Shown one piece after another: positions 1 to 6,865 of a DNA stretch of 32,544 bases. The notes under the pieces are model-generated. The model saw only the letters and a program-made list of their open reading frames with translations, was not told where the DNA came from and ran no database searches. The stretch is taken from positions 1 through 32,544 of the IMG/VR virus record IMGVR_UViG_3300035670_000843; one strand, given 5' to 3'. The number at the start of each line of letters is the position of its first letter. Within the stretch, counting starts at the first letter, position 1. Made by a program: the position numbers and the translations under genes. This DNA comes from a virus.

Positions 1-272
1 TAACAGATGCTGATAGCCTTATTACTATTAGCAATGCTGGAACTCAGACGATTGTGATTCCGCAGAACTCAGATGTTTCATTTGCTACTGGAGCTGCAGT
101 TAACATCGTAGCATCAGGAACTGGACCGGTACAGATTACTCAAGGGTCTGGAACAACTATTCGCTCTACTGGTGCTACTGCCACTGGACCATACCTACGC
201 GCTCAGTACTCAGCAGCAACTGCGTTATATGAAGGCACAAACGTCTGGTACATCCTAGGAGACATATCGTGA
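1..272 (+). CDS. Tail fibre/spike-like protein, C-terminal part (cut by window edge)
   Basis: The frame is open from base 3 to the TGA at 270-272, so the gene begins left of the window; the GTG at 54 is internal. The visible ~89 residues are rich in Thr, Ser, Gly and Ala, with alternating hydrophobics, and end in a Y-x-G-T-N-x-W-Y-x-L-G-D pattern. That ending is common at the C-termini of phage tail fibre or spike proteins, where the last strand closes a beta structure. The stop overlaps the GTG of the next gene, so the two are probably translationally coupled. The tail-fibre label rests on this ending and on the tail-like neighbours; no catalytic motif is visible. Confidence 0.6.
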   Translation, partial: TDADSLITISNAGTQTIVIPQNSDVSFATGAAVNIVASGTGPVQITQGSGTTIRSTGATATGPYLRAQYSAATALYEGTNVWYILGDIS

Positions 273-826
273 GTCCAATCCTAGGCATCATTGCTTCATC
301 CAGAGCCATCGCAGCCGGTGACTATGAATCCATAGCCACAGTCACAGTTACGGCAGCAACACAAGCAACTATAGAATTTACTTCAATCCCTGCTACTTAT
401 ACTCATTTACAAATAAGGGGTATTGCTAGAACTAACAGAGCCTCAGCAACTGCCGATTCACTTAGATTGCGCTTCAATAGTGATACAGCCGCCAACTATT
501 CCTATCACAATTTGACTGGAAATGGAACAGCCGCTAGCGCTAATGCCGACACTAGCGTTACCTTAATCGGTCATAGCGCTTTAACCGCAAATGATTCTAC
601 TGCTAGTATTTTTGGAACGGCAATCATTGACATTTTAGATTATGCGAATACCAACAAATATAAAACAAGTAGGGCGCTTGATGGCAACGACCAAAACGGC
701 TCAGGGGTGGTAGAACTTACTTCAGGAAATTGGCGCAGCACTAACGCTATCACTTCTATTCAATTGACCGCTATTGGGTCTTTTGTCACCAATAGCACCT
801 TCGCCCTATACGGCTGTAAAATCTGA
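269..826 (+). CDS. Beta-rich tail-associated protein, paralogue 1 of 3
   Basis: A 185-aa Ser/Thr/Ala/Asn-rich protein with short alternating strands and no catalytic motif. After a ~20-residue leader absent from its relatives it carries a module (I-A-T-V-T-V near residue 23, F-T-S-I-P, R-F-N-S-D-T, N-Y-S, Y-A-N, Y-K-T, W-R-S-x-x-A-I-T, and a final L-Y-G) that recurs in the genes at 1272 and 1775. The GTG start overlaps the preceding stop. A sandwich or jelly-roll fold and a place on the fibre or receptor-binding part of the virion are inferred from composition and from its place after a fibre gene. I do not recognise a named family. Confidence 0.75.
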   Translation: MSPILGIIASSRAIAAGDYESIATVTVTAATQATIEFTSIPATYTHLQIRGIARTNRASATADSLRLRFNSDTAANYSYHNLTGNGTAASANADTSVTLIGHSALTANDSTASIFGTAIIDILDYANTNKYKTSRALDGNDQNGSGVVELTSGNWRSTNAITSIQLTAIGSFVTNSTFALYGCKI

Positions 827-828
827 TA

Positions 829-1272
829 ATGGCTAAGACTCAATTAGAAAGAATCGTCAGTCGCTTTGAGGCGCAAGAGAATGGTTGCTGGTATCACCCA
901 TCTGTGCCAACCGCTAAGGGGTATGCACAAACTAAGTATGGCTGGCCTGTATCTAAGTCAATACTAATCCATCGTTTATCTTGGATGTATTACAAAGGTG
1001 ACATTCCAGAGGGAATGGTCATTGACCATCTATGCCACAACCCTGCTGAGTGTGAAGGTGGGAATAACTGCCCACACCGTCGTTGTGTAAATCCTGACCA
1101 CTTGGCTTTGGTAACTGAATTAGAAAACAGTCACAAGTCAGTACGAGTTTTAGATTATAAAAAACAATGCAAGAACGGACACATATTGGAGGGCAACTTG
1201 TACGAGTATAACTCTAAACAGGGCAAGAGGCGCGGCTGCGCTACTTGTATGGAACGAAAGGTTGGTGTCTGA
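829..1272 (+). CDS. HNH endonuclease (free-standing, homing-type)
   Basis: A 147-aa protein with an HNH nuclease core: an I-H-R-L-S-W helix near residue 50, V-I-D-H-L-C near 65, a Cys-rich insert, then R-R-C-V-N-P-D-H-L near 85 and a downstream Asn. The His-Asn-His metal and catalytic positions and zinc-binding Cys are present. A second Cys pair (C-K-N-G-H ... C-A-T-C) near the C-terminus suggests another zinc finger. Such phage enzymes nick or cut double-stranded DNA and often spread by homing. The gene sits between two paralogous structural genes with 2 bases before it and a one-base TGA/ATG overlap after it, so it is inserted without breaking either neighbour. Confidence 0.9.
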   Translation: MAKTQLERIVSRFEAQENGCWYHPSVPTAKGYAQTKYGWPVSKSILIHRLSWMYYKGDIPEGMVIDHLCHNPAECEGGNNCPHRRCVNPDHLALVTELENSHKSVRVLDYKKQCKNGHILEGNLYEYNSKQGKRRGCATCMERKVGV

Positions 1273-1775
1273 TGGCTGCTACCTATTCGCCGATAGCAAC
1301 GACTACGCTTGGGAGCAATCAAGCGACAGTTTCATTTACTTCAATTAGTGGAAGTTTCACCGATTTAATTTTGGTATTTAGCGGAGTAAGAAGTGCAAGT
1401 GGTAATAGTTATATTGGATTGCGTTTTAATTCAGATACAGGAACTAACTATTCTGATACTACAATTTTTGCTAATACCTCTTCTACTGGTAGCGGAAGAA
1501 ATAGCAATCAAAGTTATCTTTATATTGAACAAGGCGATGCAGTAACAGAAAGCGTCAATAATAAAATAATACAAATAATGAATTATGCAAATAGCACTAC
1601 TTACAAAACCGCTTTAATTCGCACTAATAATGCTAGCAGAGAAGTAAGTGCCGTTGTTGGTTTATGGCGTAGCACATCTGCGATTACAGACATTTCAATT
1701 ACATTACTAGGTGGAACTACTCCTAACTTTGCTTCTGGTTCAACCTTCACTCTTTACGGAATAGCGAGCGCATAA
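1272..1775 (+). CDS. Beta-rich tail-associated protein, paralogue 2 of 3
   Basis: A 167-aa protein starting at the ATG that overlaps the HNH stop (TGATG). An in-frame TTG at 1245 is possible, but its extra residues lie inside the HNH gene and do not match the relatives, while the chosen start gives M-A-A-T-Y-S-P-I-A-T, matching M-A-T-T-Y-E-A-I-A-T of the next gene. It shares R-F-N-S-D-T-x-x-N-Y-S, N-Y-A-N-S-x-x-Y-K-T, W-R-S-T-S-A-I-T and a final L-Y-G-I with its paralogues. Base composition is more AT-rich than the tail gene at 2551. Function inferred as structural, fibre-tip or decoration. Confidence 0.75.
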   Translation: MAATYSPIATTTLGSNQATVSFTSISGSFTDLILVFSGVRSASGNSYIGLRFNSDTGTNYSDTTIFANTSSTGSGRNSNQSYLYIEQGDAVTESVNNKIIQIMNYANSTTYKTALIRTNNASREVSAVVGLWRSTSAITDISITLLGGTTPNFASGSTFTLYGIASA

Positions 1776-2290
1776 TGGCAACCACTTATGAGGCAATCGC
1801 CACAGTGACAGTAGGCTCAGGCGGTGCTGCGAACATTGAATTTACAAGTATTCCTGGGACTTATACGGATTTAAATCTTTTATTATCTTTAAGAGGCAGT
1901 ATTTCAAATGTTACGGGAAAAATAACTTTTAATAGTAATGGTTCTAATTATTCTTATCGGTTTTTATCTGGTAATGGTTCTACGACTGAAAATGCAAGCG
2001 GAAGTGCTACTTCTTCAATTCAGATTTATGGTTTGTATAATAGCAGCAGTTATACGGCTACAACGTTTGCTAATGCTTCAGTTTATATTCCGAATTATGC
2101 TGGAAGCAACAACAAATCCGTAAGTATAGATACAGTTTCTGAAAATAACTCTACGAGTGCTTATGCGTCATTAGGCGCTGGTTTATGGTCTGATTCTGCG
2201 GCTATCACTTCAATCAAAATAGACTTAAACAGCGCAGGAACATTTGTCCAATACTCAACCGCCACACTTTACGGAATCAAGAACAGTTAG
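1775..2290 (+). CDS. Beta-rich tail-associated protein, paralogue 3 of 3
   Basis: A 171-aa protein whose ATG overlaps the previous TAA by one base. It opens with Y-E-A-I-A-T-V-T-V and F-T-S-I-P-G-T-Y-T-D-L, has F-N-S-N-G-S-N-Y-S in the middle, and ends with A-A-I-T-S-I-K-I and A-T-L-Y-G-I-K. Resemblance to paralogue 1 is strongest at both ends, while the central ~90 residues, probably the exposed loops, diverge and are rich in Ser, Asn and Tyr. It is the most AT-rich of the three. It is likely made with its neighbours from one message and probably forms part of the adsorption apparatus; that role is inference. Confidence 0.75.
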   Translation: MATTYEAIATVTVGSGGAANIEFTSIPGTYTDLNLLLSLRGSISNVTGKITFNSNGSNYSYRFLSGNGSTTENASGSATSSIQIYGLYNSSSYTATTFANASVYIPNYAGSNNKSVSIDTVSENNSTSAYASLGAGLWSDSAAITSIKIDLNSAGTFVQYSTATLYGIKNS

Positions 2291-2301
2291 GAAAGGAAAC
2301 A

Positions 2302-2529
2302 ATGCCAACTAAACTAATAGTGGACTGCTCCACCGGAGTAACCACAGAGGTAGAACTAACAGCCGAAGAAATCGCGCAAAGAGAAGCCGACGCACTTGCG
2401 TTTGCTGAGGCTAAGGCTAAAGAAGAAGCCGAAGCGCAGGCTAAGGCTGCTGCAAAGCAGGCAGCACAAGACAAACTCAAGGCTCTTGGTTTATCAGACC
2501 TTGAAGTTGCAGCACTCGTCGGCGCTTAA
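2302..2529 (+). CDS. Small charged helical protein of the tail region
   Basis: A 75-aa protein preceded by AGGAAAGGAAAC. The first ~17 residues (M-P-T-K-L-I-V-D-C-S-T-G) look like a short strand pair. From residue 20 to 60 the protein is a long Glu/Ala/Lys helix (E-A-K-A-K-E-E-A-E-A-Q) of likely coiled-coil type, ending in L-G-L-S-D-L-E-V-A-A-L-V-G. Small proteins with a short strand pair followed by a charged helix are frequent near tail fibre genes of phages. No enzymatic motif. A structural or chaperone role is inferred. Confidence 0.75.
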   Translation: MPTKLIVDCSTGVTTEVELTAEEIAQREADALAFAEAKAKEEAEAQAKAAAKQAAQDKLKALGLSDLEVAALVGA

Positions 2530-2550
2530 ATAATCTTAAAGGAGTAAGTC

Positions 2551-4758
2551 TTGGCACCTTATGGTTCTGACATCACCGAGGGTTTGCCCCTCACGTTATC
2601 GAACCCATCGGGTTCAACCACTTACTCAGCGACCGGTGAAGCATACGATATAGCAATCAATGGTCTGCCGTTCTTCTTGAACTCAGGAGACGACACACCA
2701 TACCGCCGCGTCACAGCTCAGTATCGTAAGCAACAGATTGACCAGTCTAGAGAACCTGGTGAGCAAACCCTTACCGGTTGGTGGCTTAGAAGCCAATCAT
2801 CATTCCATCTAGGAATGGGTATCAAATACTTTGAGCCTGCTCAAGATGAGAGCTTGCGGTTTCAGTACACAGAATCAAAAGGAGTAAACGTCTGGGATAA
2901 GGGCCAAGTAACCCTAATCAACGATGTTGACCCAGCCCACATAACAACTTCGGCGCTACAAGCTAACGGCAAACCTGGTCAATACCTACGTTCTATCGAG
3001 TGGACCAAGAGTGGTAATACCTACGGTGGTTGCTTGATGCTAGATGGTTATGACATTGACAAGGTTTACCCAACGATTACAGCAACGGTTACTAACAAAG
3101 AACTAACCTCTAACGTAGCTACACTTACTACTGCTGACCCTCACGGTATGGCTGTAGGTATGGAGATTGAAGTAACTGGAGTAGATGCTACATTTAACGG
3201 TACTTATGAGATTACTGTAGTTGGTTCAACTACTACTCTGTCTTATGCCAAAACTGCAGCAGACGTTACATCAACTGCTGCAACCGGAACAATTACCAGC
3301 AACATAACCCACTTCCAGGACTATGCCTCAGTAGGTGCCTACAAGATTTATGCCTACTGCGATGATGGTGTCTATGCTTACTGGATAGCACTCATCGATG
3401 ATGCTGGTACCGATAAGACTGCTATGTATAAGAAGTTACTCGATGATGACGAATCCGTATCTCCGACGGAAATGTTCAAGACTTCATCCGTTGTAGTTAC
3501 CAACGCCCATATGGAGTTTACCAAAGAGCGTATCGTTGCCTGTATCAATAACAAGGTTTATGAGATTTCAACTACTGCTTCAGCCCTACCTTCGGCTGCC
3601 TATACCCATCCAGTAGATGACTTTGTTTACACCAGCATTACCTCATCAGGCGCTGCTATCTATGTAACCGGATACTCTGGGTCTCAGTCCAATATCCAAA
3701 AGTTTACGCTTACCACCGCTGGCGCTATGCCCACTATGACTAGCGCTATCACTGCCGCTGAGATGCCAGTAGGTGAACTTATTTACCGTATCTATTATTA
3801 CCTTGGCTATATGCTCATCGGTACATCTAAAGGTGTACGAGTAGCCGTTGTATCTGACGATGGCTCTATTGCCTATGGCCCGTTGTTATTTGAATCAGAG
3901 CAACCAGTCTATGACTTTGCTGCTAGAGACCGCTATGTCTGGTGCGCTACTAATGTAGATGGATTCCCTGGAACTACCCGCATTGACCTAGGTACACAGA
4001 TAGGTCAGCTTATCTTTCCTTACGCTTGGGATACCTACTACAACGGTACAACCAACCGCCTTACAACGGCTTGCGCCTTTATCAATGGCACTGACCGCCT
4101 AGCATTTACAACTAACTACACCACAACTGATGGTGCGGTATACATAGAGACTGCCACAGATACCGGCAGGCTAGTATCAGAGGGTTACATACAGACCGGT
4201 TATATCCGCTACAACACAACAGAGAACAAGTTGTTTAAGGTTCTCTTTCCTCGCTTTGAATCTGCCAATGGTGGATTATCTATCCAATCTATAGATTCTT
4301 TTGGCAATGAATACAACCTTGGTTCCTTTGCTCAACAGTCAATTATCCAAGAGGTTAATACGCAGTATCCAGTAGGACCGCAAGAGTATGTGGGATACAA
4401 GTTTACAATGACCCGCAGTACTACTAACAATGCAAAAGGACCGCTACTAACTGGCTATCAGCTCAAGGCTTTGCCAGCAGTACCGCGTCAGAGATTGATT
4501 CAATATCCGCTGCTCTGTTTTGATAGAGAGTCGGATAAGTTCGGCGTAATGGTTGGCTACGAGGGCCGTGCTTGGGACCGTATGCAACAACTAGAAGCCG
4601 TAGAAAATGTAGGCGACTCCATCCGTATAGAGGACTTCCGAACAGGTGAGTCCTATATAGGCCTAATAGAAGAGATGGACTTTATCAACCGTACACCTAC
4701 TGACAAGAGATTCTCCGGGTTTGGAGGAATACTCATAGTCACCATTAGAACCATATAG
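2551..4758 (+). CDS. Large tail/baseplate-like structural protein
   Basis: A 735-aa protein starting at TTG, with a good ribosome site (AAAGGAG) ~8 bases upstream. The sequence is rich in aromatic residues and alternating strands, with repeated V-Y-x-x-x-T / V-A-V-V-S-D-D-G units in the middle that suggest a beta-propeller-like or stacked-sheet core. Around residues 172-250 sits a separate module with H-G-M-x-V-G, G-V-D-A-T-F-N-G-T-Y and T-L-S-Y-A-K, a small beta domain often repeated in phage structural proteins. Length and position between fibre-like genes and lysis genes favour a baseplate or distal-tail component. No peptidase or glycosidase motif stands out, so the exact role is unknown. 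Confidence 0.7.
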   Translation: MAPYGSDITEGLPLTLSNPSGSTTYSATGEAYDIAINGLPFFLNSGDDTPYRRVTAQYRKQQIDQSREPGEQTLTGWWLRSQSSFHLGMGIKYFEPAQDESLRFQYTESKGVNVWDKGQVTLINDVDPAHITTSALQANGKPGQYLRSIEWTKSGNTYGGCLMLDGYDIDKVYPTITATVTNKELTSNVATLTTADPHGMAVGMEIEVTGVDATFNGTYEITVVGSTTTLSYAKTAADVTSTAATGTITSNITHFQDYASVGAYKIYAYCDDGVYAYWIALIDDAGTDKTAMYKKLLDDDESVSPTEMFKTSSVVVTNAHMEFTKERIVACINNKVYEISTTASALPSAAYTHPVDDFVYTSITSSGAAIYVTGYSGSQSNIQKFTLTTAGAMPTMTSAITAAEMPVGELIYRIYYYLGYMLIGTSKGVRVAVVSDDGSIAYGPLLFESEQPVYDFAARDRYVWCATNVDGFPGTTRIDLGTQIGQLIFPYAWDTYYNGTTNRLTTACAFINGTDRLAFTTNYTTTDGAVYIETATDTGRLVSEGYIQTGYIRYNTTENKLFKVLFPRFESANGGLSIQSIDSFGNEYNLGSFAQQSIIQEVNTQYPVGPQEYVGYKFTMTRSTTNNAKGPLLTGYQLKALPAVPRQRLIQYPLLCFDRESDKFGVMVGYEGRAWDRMQQLEAVENVGDSIRIEDFRTGESYIGLIEEMDFINRTPTDKRFSGFGGILIVTIRTI

Positions 4759-4767
4759 GAGCCATCA

Positions 4768-4971
4768 ATGACCCCTACCGATTGGGCTGGCCTAGCCGTA
4801 GCCGTAGTAACCCTTGTAACAGCCTTTGCTGGCCTTATACGCTGGCTTGTAAGGCATTACTTAAATGAGTTAAAGCCCAATGGTGGGTCATCGCTTAAAG
4901 ATAAAGTCAACGCTCTAGAACAAAAGGTTGACATATTGACAGACATTGTACAGGCAGCCATCAGGAGATGA
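4768..4971 (+). CDS. Small membrane protein with coiled coil (holin candidate)
   Basis: A 67-aa protein with one hydrophobic segment at about residues 6-27 (W-A-G-L-A-V-A-V-V-T-L-V-T-A-F-A-G-L), a basic stretch R-W-L-V-R-H-Y, a Gly/Pro hinge and a short amphipathic heptad helix (L-E-Q-K-V-D-I-L-T-D-I-V). This layout resembles small membrane proteins next to endolysin genes in actinophages. It ends three bases before the TGA/ATG boundary of the endolysin, so the two are surely co-translated. It could be a holin, an antiholin or a partner of the second small membrane gene at 5487. Confidence 0.65.
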   Translation: MTPTDWAGLAVAVVTLVTAFAGLIRWLVRHYLNELKPNGGSSLKDKVNALEQKVDILTDIVQAAIRR

Positions 4972-5487
4972 ATGAAAACCAAAGTAGCGAAAGTAGCAAG
5001 TCCTGCTGCTATTGCTGTGCTTCGCCAAGCGACAGCATTGTGGCCGAAGCGCAAGAAAGCGTCAGACGGATTATTGCCTTCATCGGCTCACCTAGCAGCG
5101 AGTCCGGGCAGCGACCACAACACGGGTCTTGCTGTTGATTTAACCCACGACCCGAAGAATGGGGTTGACTGTGCGAAACTATTTGAAGAACTTAAGGAAG
5201 ACCCGAGAGTTAAGTATCTCATCTTTAACCGAAAGATTTGGTCTAAGGAAAAGAGCCGTCTTGGTAATCGTCCTTATACTGGGTCTAACCCTCACACTAA
5301 GCATTTACATATATCTATTGAACCTGATATGGCTAGTGATACTAGTCCTTGGTTCTGGTGGATGAACCAACCTAAGATTGTGAACCAGGTAAAGGCAAAG
5401 CTATCGCCTAAGCCTAAGAAGAAACCAGCAGAGCCAGAAGTCTGTACCTGCTGCAAGGTTCACAATAAACAAAGAAAGGCAATCTAA
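4972..5487 (+). CDS. Endolysin, M15 (VanY/D-Ala-D-Ala carboxypeptidase) type
   Basis: A 171-aa zinc peptidase. S-D-H-N-T-G-L-A-V-D at residues 47-56 gives the first zinc His (49) and Asp (56), and H-L-H at 111-113 the second His, the arrangement of M15 peptidases that cut peptidoglycan cross-links. The C-terminal ~40 residues are Lys/Pro-rich (K-P-K-K-K-P) followed by a Cys pair (C-T-C-C), perhaps a small wall-binding or zinc tail. There is no signal peptide, so it needs a holin to reach the wall. Genes for small membrane proteins flank it on both sides; the ATG has AGGAG upstream and overlaps the downstream ATG by one base. Confidence 0.85.
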   Translation: MKTKVAKVASPAAIAVLRQATALWPKRKKASDGLLPSSAHLAASPGSDHNTGLAVDLTHDPKNGVDCAKLFEELKEDPRVKYLIFNRKIWSKEKSRLGNRPYTGSNPHTKHLHISIEPDMASDTSPWFWWMNQPKIVNQVKAKLSPKPKKKPAEPEVCTCCKVHNKQRKAI

Positions 5488-5669
5488 TGGAGAAGCTAAA
5501 GCAAGTATCTCTGACTTGGTTCCGTGCAGCAGCAGCCGCTGCCATTGCACTATACCTAGCAGGAGAAACTGACCTGAAGGTATTAGGAACTGCAGCATTG
5601 GCAGGATTCCTCGGTCCAGTCCTTAAGTGGCTAGACCCATCTGCGCCAGAGTTTGGTCGCAAGAAGTAA
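5487..5669 (+). CDS. Small membrane protein, probable holin
   Basis: A 60-aa protein with two hydrophobic stretches, roughly residues 12-26 (F-R-A-A-A-A-A-A-I-A-L-Y-L-A-G) and 32-49 (V-L-G-T-A-A-L-A-G-F-L-G-P-V-L), separated by the short polar turn E-T-D-L-K, and a charged end (E-F-G-R-K-K). Size, two-segment topology and position directly after the endolysin match small phage holins. The ATG overlaps the endolysin TAA. It is the last gene of the lysis operon before the terminator. Which of the two membrane proteins makes the lethal hole cannot be told from sequence. Confidence 0.7.
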   Translation: MEKLKQVSLTWFRAAAAAAIALYLAGETDLKVLGTAALAGFLGPVLKWLDPSAPEFGRKK

Positions 5670-5692
5670 TAGTTCAGTAGCGCGAGGCAAGG

Positions 5693-5720
5693 CCCCCGGG
5701 AAACCGGGGGTTCTTTTTTT
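5693..5720 (+). terminator. Strong intrinsic terminator after lysis genes
   Basis: A 7-bp GC stem CCCCCGG / CCGGGGG closes a GAAA tetraloop (5693-5710) and is followed at once by TTCTTTTTTT. It ends the plus-strand tail/lysis transcript. The minus side has no T-run after the stem, so it would be weaker for the convergent gene at 5737. Confidence 0.9.
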
Positions 5721-5724
5721 GTCT

Positions 5725-5744
5725 CTAAATTTAGTGCTAAATTT
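5725..5744. repeat. Short palindrome/duplicated 8-mer at end of minus-strand gene
   Basis: AAATTTAG (5727-5734) and CTAAATTT (5737-5744) form a perfect inverted repeat with a 2-base centre. CTAAATTT also occurs directly repeated at 5725 and 5737. It covers the stop codon of the minus-strand gene and lies beside the terminator. It may be part of that gene's 3' end or a protein site. Confidence 0.45.
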
Positions 5745-5967
5745 GGTCAGGTTTATCTATGGGGCAAGGAGCTTTCAGCAGATTGCCACAGTTAGCGCAT
5801 TGAACATCTAGGGCATACCAGCAGATTTCATAATCCTCAAACTGGACATAGGTATTAAATACTGTACATCCGCAGGAACAAGCGTGAGTTGGACCTATGC
5901 TTCGCAGGTCAGCAGCCTGTATTGGTGGTAGGCTATTCTTTCGCAGCCTTGGTAGACGTAGCCACAT
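5737..5967 (-). CDS. Zinc-ribbon protein, conserved-looking, unknown function
   Basis: A 76-aa protein from the ATG at 5967; the frame stays open to an ATG at 6057, which would add 30 Arg-rich residues encoded by a hairpin-containing stretch. I prefer 5967 because AGGAGGG lies just upstream (spacing long, ~14 bases). The C-terminal half has Cys clusters H-A-C-S-C-G-C and C-A-N-C-G with a further Cys near the end, spaced by a Y-V-Q-F-E-D-Y-E-I strand region, as in a zinc ribbon. It is the only minus-strand gene in this area, between the lysis terminator and the proteasome-like gene. DNA or RNA binding is possible but unproven. Confidence 0.7.
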   Translation of the reverse strand: MWLRLPRLRKNSLPPIQAADLRSIGPTHACSCGCTVFNTYVQFEDYEICWYALDVQCANCGNLLKAPCPIDKPDQI

Positions 5968-6016
5968 TGCTCGGCACGGCTCCCTCCTGTGGTCGGTCGC
6001 CTCTCGGCTACCGCCT

Positions 6017-6034
6017 CGGCCCCGTAAGGGGCCG
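6017..6034. repeat. GC-rich hairpin in divergent region
   Basis: CGGCCCC and GGGGCCG form a 7-bp stem with a GTAA loop. It lies between the minus-strand zinc-ribbon gene and the plus-strand gene at 6120. With no adjacent T-run it is more likely a leader structure than a terminator. Confidence 0.55.
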
Positions 6035-6073
6035 TCTGTAATTCGCCTTCGGCTCATATTGTAATAAACTGCC

Positions 6074-6096
6074 GTGTGTCGCTAGGCGCGACACGC
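6074..6096. promoter_or_regulatory. Inverted repeat just upstream of the 6120 gene
   Basis: GTGTCGC (6076-6082) and GCGACAC (6088-6094) pair perfectly across TAGGC. The stem ends a few bases before the ribosome site GAGGAGG (6101-6107). It could be an operator or a leader hairpin controlling the proteasome-like gene. Confidence 0.5.
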
Positions 6097-6119
6097 CGTA
6101 GAGGAGGTAAGATTTTCTT

Positions 6120-6683
6120 GTGACTACCCTCATCGGAATCCAACTAGAAGACCGCTGTGTATTAGCTGCCGATTCTCAGATAACCGAAGATAACCAAAGG
6201 ACTGTTGCTACCGCAACGCCAAAGATAATCTCCGTCGGTAAGTATCTGCTGGGAATCACAGGTGATTCTAGACCTGGTGACATCCTTGCGTATAACTGGA
6301 CTCCGCCGAGTTACAAAGGCGCAGACCCGATTCAATGGATGGGAAAGAAAGTACTGCCGTCCATACTCACGGCGTTTAAGGAGAATAACTATGACCCATT
6401 TGAAGCAACCAAAGATAAAGATGCAGGGTTTGATTACCTCGTCGCTTTCAACGGCAACCTATTTCATATCGCGGTGGACCTATCGTTCATACAATCTGAT
6501 TACGGGGCCTACGGTCTTGGGTCGGGTGGTAGCTTCGGTCTTGGCTATATCTATGGCCTTTCTGCTTCTTCTCTTCGTAGACAACCTGAGCAACACGCCC
6601 GACGTGCCGTAGAGATTGCGTCGGTACTTGACGTAAATACCTGCCCTCCAATACAGTTGGTTGTCCAACACAAGGAGTATTGA
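6120..6683 (+). CDS. Proteasome beta/HslV-like Ntn-hydrolase
   Basis: A 187-aa protein with a GTG start and GAGGAGG upstream. After Met removal the N-terminus is Thr-Thr-Leu-Ile-Gly, the usual start of mature proteasome beta and HslV chains, with Thr1 as nucleophile. Counting from Thr1, A-A-D-S puts Asp at 17, T-P-K-I puts Lys at 34 (33 in the canonical numbering), and G-I-T-G-D puts Gly at 47. A later G-S-G-G-S-F-G-L-G matches the GSG loop that holds the catalytic Ser/Gly. There is no propeptide, as in HslV. The family forms ring-shaped threonine proteases fed by an ATPase, but no HslU/ClpX/Mpa partner is visible here. The target may be phage or host proteins; this is unknown. Confidence 0.8.
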   Translation: MTTLIGIQLEDRCVLAADSQITEDNQRTVATATPKIISVGKYLLGITGDSRPGDILAYNWTPPSYKGADPIQWMGKKVLPSILTAFKENNYDPFEATKDKDAGFDYLVAFNGNLFHIAVDLSFIQSDYGAYGLGSGGSFGLGYIYGLSASSLRRQPEQHARRAVEIASVLDVNTCPPIQLVVQHKEY

Positions 6684-6865
6684 TGCAAAGGGATTTTGGC
6701 AGATACAGTGTCCACATCAACAGGCACTACCTAAGTAACTTCGCTCTTGGCTTTGATTACTATAAGCTACTAGAGCACAAGACAAACATTCACGAAGCAT
6801 CAGTTCTACAGTTGAACTTTCTGTTCTTTAACATTACATTTACTAGGTGGGCAAGATGGATATAA
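6683..6865 (+). CDS. Small protein of unknown function
   Basis: A 60-aa protein whose ATG overlaps the previous stop (TGATG), with AAGGAG at 6671-6676; an in-frame TTG at 6680 is less likely. It is aromatic and basic: F-G-R-Y-S-V-H-I-N near the start, F-A-L-G-F-D-Y-Y-K in the middle and L-F-F-N-I-T-F-T-R-W near the end. It ends 10 bases inside the next gene. No Cys or catalytic motif. The compact beta-rich pattern suggests a small folded protein. No family recognised. Confidence 0.65.
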   Translation: MQRDFGRYSVHINRHYLSNFALGFDYYKLLEHKTNIHEASVLQLNFLFFNITFTRWARWI

